From the NCBI RefSeq assembly GCF_000717715.1, contig NZ_JOAI01000047.1, positions 33,871-97,870 on the forward strand: DNA of 64,000 nucleotides, read 5' to 3'. The position numbers and the translations under genes are program-made. This document shows positions 9,637-18,297 of this stretch, one piece after another. Origin of the DNA: Streptomyces sp. NRRL B-24484 (GTDB taxonomy: Bacteria > Actinomycetota > Actinomycetes > Streptomycetales > Streptomycetaceae). How positions within the stretch are numbered: the first letter of the stretch is position 1; every line of letters begins with the position of its first letter. Below the pieces are notes generated by a model. The model was not told the DNA's origin. It worked only from the letters and a program-made list of their open reading frames with translations, and did no database searches.

Positions 9637-9974
9637 TACGGCCCCACCTCGTGCTCTGCCAAGTCGTCGGAAACCCCCGCAGCCGACCGGGGGTCCGGAC
9701 ACCCCGCCCGCGGTGATGTCGGAAACCTAGCGCCACCCGCGGACAACGCGTCCCGCCGGGCGGTGCACGGGTCCCGGCGGCCGTGCCCCCGACGCGTCGT
9801 CACTGCACGCACCAGGCCGCGCCCTGCGGCACCGGTACCGGTCGCACGGCGTGCGCACGGGCCGCCGCGGCCCGGCGACGTGTCGCAGATCACACGGCCG
9901 CGGTCGGTCGCGGGGCCGGTCGCGGGGCCGTCCCGGGCGGACGGTCGGAGCCGCCCGCCCGCGGCGGCCGGTGC
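9637..9974. other. Intergenic region, 5' of the MoxR operon
   Basis: This 338-base stretch lies between the start of the DUF4132 gene and the stop of the K+ channel gene, so it should hold the operon promoter on the minus strand. A -10-like TAGGTT is visible on the minus strand near 9725-9730 without a convincing -35. A short direct repeat (GGTCGCGGGGCC twice) lies near 9905-9930. No coding potential or RNA gene was recognised. Confidence 0.4.
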
Positions 9975-10742
9975 TCAGGCGGACCGTTCGAGCCGGTCGT
10001 CCGCCGCGGCCTCGTCGGGCCGTGCGTGCCGGCTCAGCTCGGCGAGTTCGCGCCGCAGCTCGCGCACCTCGGCGGTGAGGTCCTGGATCGCCCGGTGGTT
10101 GAGGTGGTCCAGCCGGTCCTCCGCCTCGAACCGGGCCACGAACCAGGCCGCGATGTTGGCCGTCACCACACCGAGCAGGGCGATCCCCGACAGCATCAGA
10201 GCCACCGCCAGCAGCCGCCCGAGGCCCGTGGTCGGCGTCAGGTCCCCGTAGCCGACCGTCGTCATGGTGGTGAAGGACCACCAGAGGGCGTCGCCCAGGG
10301 TCCGGATGCTCGCGCGCGGCGAGCTCCGCTCGATCTCCAGGATCGCCAGCGAGCCGAACACCAGCAGCCCCAGCACCACCCCGGCCACGTAGGTCGTCAG
10401 CCGCACCTGGGAGGCCATCCGCACCCGCTGGCCCGCCAGCAGCAGCGTCGACACCAGTCGCAGCAGCCGCAGCGGCTGCACCAGCGGCAGCAGCACCGAG
10501 GCCAGGTCCAGCGGGCTGCGGCGGACGAACTCCCAGCGCCGCTCCGCCAGCACCAGCCGCGTCGCGTAGTCCAGCGCGAAGACCGCCCACACCGCCCACT
10601 CGGCCCAGGCCGCCCCGTGCAGCACCCACCCGGGCGCCCGCGGTGCGAGCACCGGCACCGCGTAGGCGACGGCGAACAGCACGGACAGCACGATGAGGGG
10701 GAACTGCGTGTGCCGCTCCCAGCGTTCGCGTCGGGTCGTCAT
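9975..10742 (-). CDS. Voltage-gated-type potassium channel
   Basis: A 255-residue membrane protein with a single-pore K+ channel layout. It has several N-terminal helices, an Arg-spaced S4-like helix (PLRLLRLVSTLLLAGQRVR, about residues 90-108), an outer helix around 118-135, and the selectivity filter TTVGYGDLTP at about residues 161-170. The C-terminal tail is a charged coiled coil (LTAEVRELRRELAELS). It should sit in the cell membrane and conduct K+. The ATG at 10742 follows GGAGGAAGG; an earlier GTG lacks a ribosome site. It lies downstream of a membrane-protein gene on the same strand, 181 bases away, possibly cotranscribed. Confidence 0.92.
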   Translation of the reverse strand: MTTRRERWERHTQFPLIVLSVLFAVAYAVPVLAPRAPGWVLHGAAWAEWAVWAVFALDYATRLVLAERRWEFVRRSPLDLASVLLPLVQPLRLLRLVSTLLLAGQRVRMASQVRLTTYVAGVVLGLLVFGSLAILEIERSSPRASIRTLGDALWWSFTTMTTVGYGDLTPTTGLGRLLAVALMLSGIALLGVVTANIAAWFVARFEAEDRLDHLNHRAIQDLTAEVRELRRELAELSRHARPDEAAADDRLERSA

Positions 10743-10923
10743 GGCCGGCCTTCCTCCACGGGCGCGAGCTGCGGGGGCCGGGCCGGACGGCCGCACCACC
10801 CGCCCGCGACACCGCGCGGCGCACCCCCTGACGCCGGCGGCCGCCGCCGTGCCGGACGAACACCCTGGTCAACAGCCCCGCAGGCATCCTCCCACGGCGA
10901 CGCGCCGCCGATCGCCGCGATCG

Positions 10924-12756
10924 TCAGGGCCGAGCGGTCCCCGGGTCCTGCACCCGCCCCTGCAGGGCCCGGGACAGCTCCGCGACGCACGCCGCCAGCT
11001 GTGCCGTCGTCAGCTGCGCCGGATCGGCGCCGCACCCGCCGCCGGGCGCGGGTGCCTGCGCGGTGGGCGCCGGTGCGGACGGCGCGGGCGCCGTCGCCGA
11101 GGTCGCGGGGGCCGGGGTCGGCTGCCCGCCGGGTGCGGTGATGCTGCCGTTCAGCGACACCAGGTTCGGCTTCACCGTCGCGTCACCGGACAGGTCGACG
11201 TAGTCCTGGGTCTGCCCGTTGAAGTCCACGAATCCGCGCCACATGTCCCGGCCGAACGGGACGATCTCCTGCAGGGCCCCGCCCGCGCCGGCGCTGATGG
11301 TGATCGAGGTCTGCTGCGCCATGTACGACACCATCCGGCTCGCCAGCACGTCCAGGTTCACCGACGGGGCGTCGTCGCCGCGCACGTACACGTGCAGGTC
11401 GTTCAGGCCGCCGCCGGCCCGGTCCGCCCGGACCACCGCGAAGGCCACCACCACCTGAGAGGAGCTCTCCCGCGGCACCAGTGGCGTCACGTAGTACAGG
11501 TGGCCGTCCGCCTTCGACCGCAGCAGGAACTCGCCCGGGTTGTTCGCGTTCGTCGAGGCCGAGGTGTGGGAGTAGCCGAAGCCGCGGTCGTCCTTCGCGC
11601 CGCGCCCGCCCAGCCACTGCACCTCGTGGATCTGCGCCCGTACCACCGAGCCCGGGTACACCGCCCCCGGCAGCTCGCCCGGCGCGACCTCCTTGCGGTA
11701 CGTCATGTCCGGCCTGCCGTCGATCGAGCCGCGCAGCACCAGCACCCCCGCCGGCTCCAGCACGGTGCGCTGCCTCCAGCCGATCTGCCGGGCCACCGAG
11801 ATCACCACCACCGGCTGCGCCGTCTGCGGGTCGGGGCCGTCGCAGTAGCCCCAGATGTCCTGCTCGCTGTAGGTCAGCTGCGGGAACCGCTCGGCGAGCA
11901 GGTTGCGCAGGCTGTTGGCGCCCGTCCCGGAGAAGGCCCGGCCGAAGGCGTGGCCGCCGCGGAACGCGCAGCTCGCGACGGTGTTCGAGCGGCCGTCCCA
12001 GACCGCGACGCCCTCCATCGGCTGCTCGCCGGAGCCGTCCAGCAGCGCCGTCCACACCCCGCCGCCCCGCGCGGCGTCCGGCAGGTAGTGCAGGCTGTGC
12101 CCCATCAGGTGCACCCCGGAGGCCAGGCCGGCGCTGTCGGTGAGCGCCTTGGCCGCCGCCGCGTAGGAGGCGGTGCGCGCCTCGAAGCCGAAGTCGGGCA
12201 TCGGCTCGGTCTTCACGCAGGCCGGCACGTCGGCGGTGCCGACCAGGTCGCAGCGGCCGCCGTCGCCCTTGCGGGTGTGCTCGGTCACCGCCAGCACCGA
12301 GCGCGGGACGGCCGCGCCGGCCGCCGGGACGTCCAGCACCGTCGCCCGGGCGTAGTACCGCCCGGCGTCCTTGTCGTCGTCCCACATCCCGGTGCCCGCC
12401 CGCACCAGCGAACCGACCGTCGCGAGCACCACCACCGCGAGTACGAGCCGCACCCGCCACCCGCGGAACCCGGCCCCCGACTCGTCCGCGACGAAGGCGA
12501 CGCCCCACACCGTGCCGAGCAGCCCCACCGCCACCCACAGCCAGAACAGCGGCGCCGCGTCCACCGGCCCGCCGTGCGGGAAGAACTCCTGCTCGATCAG
12601 CGGCACGTAGCTCTGGTCCTGCTGGCCGAACCCGCCGAACAGGACGTGCTTCACCACCCACACCAGCAGGGCCACCAGCGGCATCCACAGCCACCACGCC
12701 GTCAGCGCGAGCACCCCGCGCCGCACCACGCCCCTGCGGACATCACGCTTCGTCAT
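10924..12756 (-). CDS. Membrane protein with large extracytoplasmic domain, function unknown
   Basis: A 610-residue protein. A basic N-terminus (MTKRDVRRGVVRRG) leads into three hydrophobic helices within the first 130 residues: WWLWMPLVALLVWVV, a segment containing LFWLWVAVGLLGTVWGVAFV, and VRLVLAVVVLATVGSLV. The rest is a polar domain of about 400 residues followed by a Pro/Ala/Thr linker (around 535-575) and a short tail with two cysteines. The topology suggests a membrane-anchored protein whose bulk is outside the membrane. I recognise no family; it looks like a streptomycete-restricted protein. The ATG at 12756 is preceded by GGGGGGA. Confidence 0.8.
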   Translation of the reverse strand: MTKRDVRRGVVRRGVLALTAWWLWMPLVALLVWVVKHVLFGGFGQQDQSYVPLIEQEFFPHGGPVDAAPLFWLWVAVGLLGTVWGVAFVADESGAGFRGWRVRLVLAVVVLATVGSLVRAGTGMWDDDKDAGRYYARATVLDVPAAGAAVPRSVLAVTEHTRKGDGGRCDLVGTADVPACVKTEPMPDFGFEARTASYAAAAKALTDSAGLASGVHLMGHSLHYLPDAARGGGVWTALLDGSGEQPMEGVAVWDGRSNTVASCAFRGGHAFGRAFSGTGANSLRNLLAERFPQLTYSEQDIWGYCDGPDPQTAQPVVVISVARQIGWRQRTVLEPAGVLVLRGSIDGRPDMTYRKEVAPGELPGAVYPGSVVRAQIHEVQWLGGRGAKDDRGFGYSHTSASTNANNPGEFLLRSKADGHLYYVTPLVPRESSSQVVVAFAVVRADRAGGGLNDLHVYVRGDDAPSVNLDVLASRMVSYMAQQTSITISAGAGGALQEIVPFGRDMWRGFVDFNGQTQDYVDLSGDATVKPNLVSLNGSITAPGGQPTPAPATSATAPAPSAPAPTAQAPAPGGGCGADPAQLTTAQLAACVAELSRALQGRVQDPGTARP

Positions 12757-12884
12757 GCCGTCCCCCCGTCCGTCCCCGTCACCCGCCCCTGTGCACGGGC
12801 CCCCGCAGCCTCCCTTCCCACCGCGCCCACGGGGCAAGCCCGTCCACGGAACGGACCCACGCGGCGACCACCCGGCACGGTTGG

Positions 12885-12890
12885 TACGCT
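12885..12890 (+). promoter_or_regulatory. -10 box upstream of the ZTP riboswitch
   Basis: TACGCT matches a streptomycete HrdB-type -10 hexamer. It would start transcription around 12897, immediately before the conserved riboswitch core. No clear -35 is visible. Confidence 0.5.
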
Positions 12891-12898
12891 CCCGGTGA

Positions 12899-12980
12899 GC
12901 CGTGACTGGCGCGCAGGGATGGATTCGACCATCGGGGAGCGGCTCCGTGTCTCACGCTGTCGCCGTGCGCCTGGGCCGTC
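12899..12980 (+). ncRNA. ZTP (pfl) riboswitch controlling glyA
   Basis: The sequence carries the conserved blocks of the pfl/ZTP riboswitch in order: GTGACTGGCGC at 12902-12912, a GATGG/CCATC hairpin around 12918-12933 followed by GGGGAGC, and the 3' block GTGCGCCTGGGCC at 12965-12977. GGCGC and GCGCC can pair to close the structure. This class senses ZTP/ZMP, a sign of 10-formyl-tetrahydrofolate shortage, and commonly controls folate one-carbon genes such as glyA. The coding start lies 24 bases downstream of the block. The match is from remembered consensus; covariance-model scoring was not possible. Confidence 0.85.
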
Positions 12981-13003
12981 CGAGTCGTCACGAGGAGACA
13001 GCC

Positions 13004-14476
13004 TTGGCCACGCCCGGCTACCCCGCCGCACCCCACACCGCCGTCGACCCCACCGCGGGCACCGCCTTCCGCGCCGCCGTCGACGCCGTCCGCGCCGTCG
13101 AGCCCCGGGTCGCCGACGCCATCGGCGCCGAGATCCAGGACCAGCGCGAGTCGCTCAAGCTCATCGCCAGCGAGAACTACGCCTCCCCGGCCGTCCTGCT
13201 CGCCATGGGCAACTGGTTCAGCGACAAGTACGCCGAGGGCACCGTCGGCCGCCGCTTCTACGCCGGCTGCCGCAACGTGGACACCGTCGAGGCGCTCGCC
13301 GCCGAGCACGCCCGCGAGCTCTTCGGTGCCGAACACGCCTACGTCCAGCCGCACTCCGGCATCGACGCCAACCTGGTCGCGTTCTGGGCCGTGCTCTCCC
13401 AGCGAGTCGAGAGCCCCGCACTGCAGCGCGCCGGCGTCCGCCAGGTCAACGACCTCACCGAGGAGGACTGGGCCGAGCTCCGCCGCGAACTCGGCAACCA
13501 GCGCCTGCTCGGCATGTCCCTGGACTCCGGCGGCCACCTCACCCACGGCTTCCGCCCGAACATCTCCGGCAAGATGTTCGACCAGCGCAGCTACGGCACC
13601 GACCCGGCCACCGGCCTCGTCGACTACGAGGCGCTGCGCGCCACCGCCCGCGAGTTCCGCCCGCTCATCCTGGTGGCCGGCTACTCCGCGTACCCGCGGC
13701 CGGTCAACTTCCGTCTGATGCGCGAGATCGCCGACGAGGTCGGCGCCACCCTGATGGTGGACATGGCGCACTTCGCCGGCCTGGTCGCGGGCAAGGTCCT
13801 CACCGGCGACTTCGACCCCGTGCCGCACGCCCACATCGTCACCACCACCACCCACAAGTCGCTGCGCGGCCCGCGCGGCGGCATGGTGCTGTGCACCTCC
13901 GAACTGGCCGAGCACGTCGACCGCGGCTGCCCGATGGTCCTCGGCGGCCCGCTGCCGCACGTGATGGCCGCCAAGGCCGTCGCCCTCGCCGAGGCCCGCC
14001 GCCCCGAGTTCCGCGCCTACGCCCAGCAGGTCGTCGACAACGCCCGGGCCCTCGCCGACGGCCTGCTGCGCCGCGGCGCGACCCTGGTCACCGGCGGCAC
14101 CGAGAACCACCTGGTGCTGATCGACGTCTCCGGCTACGGCCTGACCGGCCGTCAGGCCGAGGCCGCCCTGCTGGACTCCGGCGTGGTCACCAACCGCAAC
14201 GCCGTGCCCAACGACCCCAACGGCGCCTGGTACACCTCCGGCGTCCGGATCGGCACCCCGGCCCTCACCACCCGCGGCCTCGGCACCGCCGAGATGGACG
14301 AGATCGCCGACCTCATCGACACCGCCCTGCGCGGCACCGCCCCGGCGACCACCGCCGCCGGCACGCCGTCCAAGGCGCAGTACGTGCTGGACGCCCAGGT
14401 GCGGGACGACGTCGCCAAGCGCGCCGCCGACCTGCTCGCCGGCTTCCCGCTCTACCCGGGCCTCGACCTGGCCTGA
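13004..14476 (+). CDS. glyA: Serine hydroxymethyltransferase
   Basis: A 490-residue PLP enzyme that interconverts serine and glycine while charging tetrahydrofolate with a one-carbon unit. Diagnostic segments are [43 protein letters not shown] and the PLP-lysine motif [14 protein letters not shown] with Lys about 285. It is the long (~480-residue) actinobacterial form, which differs from the common ~420-residue GlyA. I chose the TTG at 13004 because GAGGAGA lies just upstream. A longer frame from 12902 would translate through the riboswitch and is not credible. Control by the ZTP riboswitch is expected. A strong hairpin follows the gene. Confidence 0.96.
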   Translation: MATPGYPAAPHTAVDPTAGTAFRAAVDAVRAVEPRVADAIGAEIQDQRESLKLIASENYASPAVLLAMGNWFSDKYAEGTVGRRFYAGCRNVDTVEALAAEHARELFGAEHAYVQPHSGIDANLVAFWAVLSQRVESPALQRAGVRQVNDLTEEDWAELRRELGNQRLLGMSLDSGGHLTHGFRPNISGKMFDQRSYGTDPATGLVDYEALRATAREFRPLILVAGYSAYPRPVNFRLMREIADEVGATLMVDMAHFAGLVAGKVLTGDFDPVPHAHIVTTTTHKSLRGPRGGMVLCTSELAEHVDRGCPMVLGGPLPHVMAAKAVALAEARRPEFRAYAQQVVDNARALADGLLRRGATLVTGGTENHLVLIDVSGYGLTGRQAEAALLDSGVVTNRNAVPNDPNGAWYTSGVRIGTPALTTRGLGTAEMDEIADLIDTALRGTAPATTAAGTPSKAQYVLDAQVRDDVAKRAADLLAGFPLYPGLDLA

Positions 14477-14494
14477 CGCCCGATCACGACCCGT

Positions 14495-14528
14495 GGCGGC
14501 CGGCCGTTGCACGTTCCGGCCGGCCGCC
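14495..14528. terminator. Bidirectional terminator after glyA
   Basis: A perfect 12-bp stem (GGCGGCCGGCCG and its complement) with a 10-base loop lies between the convergent ends of glyA and the NADP oxidoreductase gene. It can act on both transcripts. Confidence 0.75.
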
Positions 14529-14542
14529 GCGGGGTCCCGGCG

Positions 14543-15211
14543 TCAGAACACCTCGTCGTCCACCGCGCCCGGGGCCAGGGCCGGTGCCGGGAACACGTGC
14601 CGGACCTCGCCGCCGGACCACCACGCGCCGATCGCGAACACCGCGGCGGCCTCCAGCAGCCCCGCCCGCTCCAGGCCGCCGCACGGCACCGCCGCACAGC
14701 CGGTCGGCGCCACCAGCTCGCCCACCAGGGCGGCCGCGGCCGGGTCGTCGGCACAGCAGGGCACCGCCGGCGGAGCCCCCTCGAAGGCGGGCCGCGGCAG
14801 CGTCCAGATGCTCTCGTGGCAGATGCCGAACACCTTGGCCACCCGTGCGGACGGCGCCGCCGCGGCCAGCCGGACCGCCACCGAGTCCCGCCCGCCCGCC
14901 GTGGTCAGGACGGGGCCCGCGGCGCCCGGCGCCATCGGCACCGTGCAGTCCAGCAGCGTCCGCCCCGCCAACTCGGCGGCCGGCCCGCCGACCACCCCCG
15001 GCGCGGCCTGCGCGGGCACGGCGACCGGCACCGCCTCACCGAACCGCGCCGCCTCCGCGAGCCCGGCGCCGCCCGCCGCCCCGATCCGCTCGGCGAGCCC
15101 CACCGCCGCCCCCGGATCGCGGCCGCCCACCACGACCTCGTGCCCCGCCCGGACCCAGGCCCCGCCCAGGGCCGCGGCCATGGCCCCCGTACCGAGAATG
15201 CCGATGCGCAT
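14543..15211 (-). CDS. NADP oxidoreductase, coenzyme F420-dependent family
   Basis: A 222-residue Rossmann protein starting MRIGILGTGAMAAALGGAW, with the dinucleotide-binding GxGxxA/G at residues 6-11 and GGRDP at the end of strand beta2, which favours NADP over NAD. TVPMAPG and VAKVFGICHE occupy positions typical of the F420-dependent NADP reductase-like family. The exact substrate is unknown. The ATG at 15211 follows GGGGA about 8-12 bases upstream. It is divergent from an HxlR regulator, a common arrangement in Streptomyces that suggests the regulator controls it. Confidence 0.85.
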   Translation of the reverse strand: MRIGILGTGAMAAALGGAWVRAGHEVVVGGRDPGAAVGLAERIGAAGGAGLAEAARFGEAVPVAVPAQAAPGVVGGPAAELAGRTLLDCTVPMAPGAAGPVLTTAGGRDSVAVRLAAAAPSARVAKVFGICHESIWTLPRPAFEGAPPAVPCCADDPAAAALVGELVAPTGCAAVPCGGLERAGLLEAAAVFAIGAWWSGGEVRHVFPAPALAPGAVDDEVF

Positions 15212-15272
15212 CCCACTGCTCCCCACTCGCTGACGACGGCGAACTGCCGTGCCCGGGACGCCAACCGGGTCG

Positions 15273-15746
15273 ATGCACACCGTTCGGTGGGCGACGGACC
15301 GGCAGGATGGACCCATCAAGGAGGACGGCGCGACGGACGACATCGGCACGGCCGCGGACCTGGGCGGCGACGTGTTCGCCGCGGACTGCCGGGCCCGGAT
15401 CGCCTTCGAGGTGCTCGCCAACCGCCGGGACAGCGTGGTGGTGTACGTCCTCGGCGAGCAGGGGCCCATGCGGCCGCGCACCCTGCTGACCCGGGTCGGC
15501 GGGATCAGCCCCAAGGTGCTCGACCAGGCCCTGCGCCGCCCCGAGTACAACGGCCTGGTCGAACGCCGTCGCGACGCCGAGGCCCCGCCCCGCGTCGACT
15601 GCACCCTCACCGCGGCGGGCACCGCCCTCCTCGACCCGATCCGCGCCCTCGGATCCTGGTCGGCCGCCCACGGCGACGCCGTGCTCGCGGCCCGGGAGCG
15701 CTTCGACCGTGACCGCACCGACCGGTCCGGCGCCGCGCGGCCGTAA
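15273..15746 (+). CDS. HxlR-type winged-helix regulator
   Basis: About 157 residues. The core RIAFEVLANRRDSVVVYVLGE, followed by RPRTLLTRVGGISPKVLDQALR and GLVERRRDAEAPPRVDCTLTAAGTALL, is the HxlR winged helix-turn-helix. It probably binds DNA as a dimer and controls the divergent oxidoreductase. The start is uncertain. The ATG at 15273 has no ribosome site. An AAGGAGG at 15318-15324 has no normal start codon after it until GTG 15372. A CACCG-TT-CGGTG palindrome at 15278-15289 looks like an operator, so the real start may lie downstream of it. Confidence 0.85.
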   Translation: MHTVRWATDRQDGPIKEDGATDDIGTAADLGGDVFAADCRARIAFEVLANRRDSVVVYVLGEQGPMRPRTLLTRVGGISPKVLDQALRRPEYNGLVERRRDAEAPPRVDCTLTAAGTALLDPIRALGSWSAAHGDAVLAARERFDRDRTDRSGAARP

Positions 15747-15775
15747 GCTGTGCCGACCGACGAAGGGTGGTGGCC

Positions 15776-15952
15776 GTGCACAAGCAGTGGCCCGAAGGGC
15801 GGATGACCGAGCCCGCTGCGGTGCGTGCACTCGACGACCGCGAGGCCGTACGTGCGGACCGGCCCGCCGCCCACCTCGGCCTCGCCGCCCGCTGCCGCGC
15901 GCTGCTCCGCCGTGGCCACCTGCTCGCCTCCGGCCGCGCGAACCGGGCCTGA
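15776..15952 (+). CDS. Possible small protein, 58 residues
   Basis: A short open frame with strongly GC-biased third positions. It follows GAAGGG, and a -10-like TAAGCT lies about 25 bases upstream. The product is basic and Arg/Ala-rich (ending RRGHLLASGRANRA) with no recognised family, signal peptide or membrane helix. GTGs at 15767 and 15770 and an ATG 10 codons in are alternative starts. It could be chance reading in GC-rich DNA. Confidence 0.4.
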   Translation: MHKQWPEGRMTEPAAVRALDDREAVRADRPAAHLGLAARCRALLRRGHLLASGRANRA

Positions 15953-15980
15953 CCGTTCCCGGCCGGCGACCGGTCCGCCC

Positions 15981-16115
15981 TCAGGCCGTGACGATCGGTG
16001 CCTCGAGTTCGGTCACCCGCTTCGTACGGTCGGCCGTGCACTCCAGGGAGACCTCGCGCGGATGGCCGGCCGAGCGGTGGCCGGTGCCGGGGTCGACCCG
16101 TGCCGGGCGAAGTCT
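15981..16115 (-). pseudogene. Possible C-terminal gene relic
   Basis: On the minus strand the last ~35 codons before a TGA read GHPREVSLECTADRTK, then RVTELEAPIVTA, which looks like genuine protein with normal codon use. Upstream the frame degenerates into Arg/Pro/His-rich nonsense and meets a stop at 16212. No start codon fits. It may be the end of a decayed or frameshifted gene. The 260 bases between 15953 and 16211 hold nothing else I can name. Confidence 0.25.
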
Positions 16116-16211
16116 CGGATGGTGAACCTGATGTCTCGGAGTCGACCGCCTGACACGGGGTGAGGGTGAAGGAGCCGCCCGGCGCCTGGTGGCGAGGGCT
16201 TCCCGGCGGGC

Positions 16212-16631
16212 TCAGTGCCCGCCGGTGAGGGCGCGGTGGACGAGCGGGGCGTCGGCGGCCGTCGTCTCGATCCAGACCGGGCGGCCGGGGACGGCCTCGT
16301 AGCGGAGCACCGTCCGGGCCACCGCCGAGGCCCAGCGGTCGGGTTCGGCCGCGGTGGCCACGACGATGCGGCCGCCGGTCGGGATCTCGACCCCGGGCGC
16401 CGCCCCGCGGAAGGCGAAGCGGAGTGCACCGCCGCCCGGCGCAACGGTCAGCCGGCCCACGGAGGCGGCCTCCATCAGCTCAAGCCGCGAGCGCAGCGCG
16501 AGCCGGCCGGGCACCCGGACGGGCGAGCCGCCGCCGAGGAGTGTGCGGCGGCGCCGGGCACGGAGGCGGACGGCACCGGGAACCGCCCGGTCGCGCAGCA
16601 GGTCCACCACGAGCCGTACGGGCACGTCCAC
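16212..16631 (-). CDS. Hypothetical protein
   Basis: A 139-residue soluble protein of unknown family. It begins VDVPVRLVVDLLRDRAVPG, has a short basic RARRRRTLLGGG, and ends in an alternating-hydrophobic half (LRFAFRGAAPGVEIPTGG, RIVVATAAE) suggestive of a beta-sheet domain. The GTG at 16631 is chosen because GAGGAGG lies 8 bases upstream; longer frames run into the promoter of the divergent gene. It is divergent from a frameshifted gene at 16716, with only 84 bases between them. Confidence 0.65.
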   Translation of the reverse strand: MDVPVRLVVDLLRDRAVPGAVRLRARRRRTLLGGGSPVRVPGRLALRSRLELMEAASVGRLTVAPGGGALRFAFRGAAPGVEIPTGGRIVVATAAEPDRWASAVARTVLRYEAVPGRPVWIETTAADAPLVHRALTGGH

Positions 16632-16715
16632 CGCCCCCACCTCCTCTTCGGGCCGCCACGGTAGGACACCGGCCCGGTGATCACGGCGGCGGGGTGGTGG
16701 AGCACCATGGGCCGG

Positions 16716-17301
16716 ATGACCGACGCGTTCACGCTGCCTCCGGGCGGCCGACCTGCTGCCCGCCGGTGTCCTGACCTCCGACGGCGCCACGGCCGAGGAC
16801 GTCCGGGACTGCGGGCGGCGGCAGGACTGGGAGTTCGCGTTCGACCTGCTGCTGGCGGCCGGCCGGTCACGCTCGCTGCCGCCCGCCTACTGGGACCTGC
16901 TCGCGGACGCCGCCGGCCAGGTGGGCCGGGAGCGGACCGCCCGATGGTGCGCCTGGCGCCGCGGGGAGGCGGAGCGCGGCGGCGTCCGGGCCGAACTGGT
17001 GCTCGCCGGTGCGGACGCCGGGAGGCGGACGACGCCGTTCGCCGGTGACGGCCGGCTGCGCCCGCTGTGGGACATCGGGCTGCGGACGGCGACCGGCGAG
17101 CCCTCCCTGGCCGTGGCCGCGCTCTGGGTGGAGGACGAACCGGTCCTGGCGCCCGGCGGTTCGGCCACCGTCCGGCTGGCGCCGCTCACCCCGGAGCTCT
17201 GGCAGGGGGTGGCGGTCGGTGACCGGCTCACCCTGTTCGAGAGTGCCGTCGCCGGTGGCGGCGCGAGGGTGCTGGAGATCGTTCCGCCGTTCCGCGCCTG
17301 A
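16716..17301 (+). pseudogene. Hypothetical protein gene broken by a one-base insertion
   Basis: Coding begins at ATG 16716 (MTDAFTLPP) and continues in the next frame as ADLLPAGVLTSDGATAEDV through to a stop at 17301. Removing one G from the GGG at 16742-16744 joins both into one reading of about 194 residues. The C-terminal half (RAELVLAG, RRTTPFAGDG, LRPLWDIG, AVGDRLTLF) resembles the beta-barrel at the end of translation elongation factors, which is an impression only. Without the repair only a fragment from about 16921 could be made. Either a real frameshift or a sequencing error. Confidence 0.65.
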
Positions 17302-17546
17302 GCCCGGCGGCCGGGCGGTTCGTCAGCGACCGTTCGGCCCGGGCCCGTCCGTGCGCGGTTCCGTGCGGAAGAGGTGATCTCTCCGTGCTGGATCGCGGCG
17401 GCCGCGGGGTGTGGGATGTGCGCCGTGGCGGCAACCGGCCGTCCGCTGTGCGCGTCCTTGCGGGCGGTGGCGTCCGGCGGGCTCCGACGGGCGCCGCGGG
17501 CCGGCGCCGCCCCGGTGGCCGGACCGACCGAACGAAAGGCCCTGCC

Positions 17547-18245
17547 GTGGACACTCGCCGTCGAGCCCTCGCCGTCCTGCTCGCCCTCGCCTCCCCGCTG
17601 GTGCTGGCCGGGTGCAACGGCGACGGCACCGACACGGCCGGGGACGCCGTGGGTACCACCGCGGTCTCCGCCGCCCCCTCGACCGCGGCTTCCGCCTCCA
17701 CCGCCACCGCCTCGCCCGCGAAGAGCGCCGGCACGGTCGCGTTCTCGGCGAAGGGCTCGGCGAAGCCCACCCCGACGGCCACCGCCGGCGGGGGCGGGGG
17801 AGAGGTGGAGCACTGCGTCAACCCGATGCTGAGCGTGACCGCGTCGACCGCCGACGGCGCCGCCGGCACCATGGTCCAGCGCTTCGTGCTCACCAACGTG
17901 TCCTCGGCGGCCTGCTCGCTGACGGGCCGTCCCACCCTCGCCCCGTACGCGCCCCCCGGCGCGCCGGCGCTGTCGGTGGCCGTGGGGGCGATCCCGGCCG
18001 GCTTCGGCGGGCTCGGCGGCAGCGGCGGCACCCTGGTGCTCGCCCCGGGCGGAACCGCGGCGTTCTTCCTGAAGTGGAGCAACGTCCCGACCGGTGACGC
18101 GCCGTGCCCGAAGGCGGCCGGCTTCGCCTTCCGCGCGCCGCTGGACCCGCTGGCGGACGCAGACAAGAAGGTGCCGTTCGCCTTCCAGCCGTGCGGTGGC
18201 GCGGCACAGGTCTCCCAGGTGCTGCCGGCCTCCGTCACCTCCTGA
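17547..18245 (+). CDS. DUF4232-type secreted lipoprotein
   Basis: A 232-residue lipoprotein. The basic start VDTRRR, hydrophobic core ALAVLLALASPLVL and lipobox LAGC (Cys about 23) mark it for lipid attachment at the outer face of the membrane. A low-complexity Ala/Ser/Thr/Pro linker follows to about residue 90. The domain with VQRFVLTNVSSAACSLTGRP, LAPGGTAAFFLKWSNV and the Cys pairs fits DUF4232, a family of secreted actinobacterial proteins with no known activity. The GTG at 17547 was chosen because it places the signal peptide at the N-terminus; AAAGG precedes it. A hairpin terminator follows. Confidence 0.85.
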   Translation: MDTRRRALAVLLALASPLVLAGCNGDGTDTAGDAVGTTAVSAAPSTAASASTATASPAKSAGTVAFSAKGSAKPTPTATAGGGGGEVEHCVNPMLSVTASTADGAAGTMVQRFVLTNVSSAACSLTGRPTLAPYAPPGAPALSVAVGAIPAGFGGLGGSGGTLVLAPGGTAAFFLKWSNVPTGDAPCPKAAGFAFRAPLDPLADADKKVPFAFQPCGGAAQVSQVLPASVTS

Positions 18246-18260
18246 CACCGGTACCCGGCG

Positions 18261-18297
18261 CAGCGCCCGGCGTGCCCCGGCACGTCCGGGCGCTGCG
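18261..18297 (+). terminator. Terminator after lipoprotein gene
   Basis: Perfect 11-bp arms (GCAGCGCCCGG and its complement) enclose a 15-base loop that can itself pair (CGTGCC/GGCACG). It lies 16 bases after the lipoprotein stop. Confidence 0.7.

Noticed and set aside
8774..9736. Extended start for the 1641-residue protein
   Set aside because: The extension runs through the DUF4132 gene in another frame; the ATGA overlap gives the true start.
12902..13003. N-terminal extension of serine hydroxymethyltransferase
   Set aside because: These codons are the ZTP riboswitch; the TTG at 13004 has the ribosome site.
17385..17546. Longer start of the DUF4232 lipoprotein
   Set aside because: It would bury the signal peptide 54 residues inside the protein.
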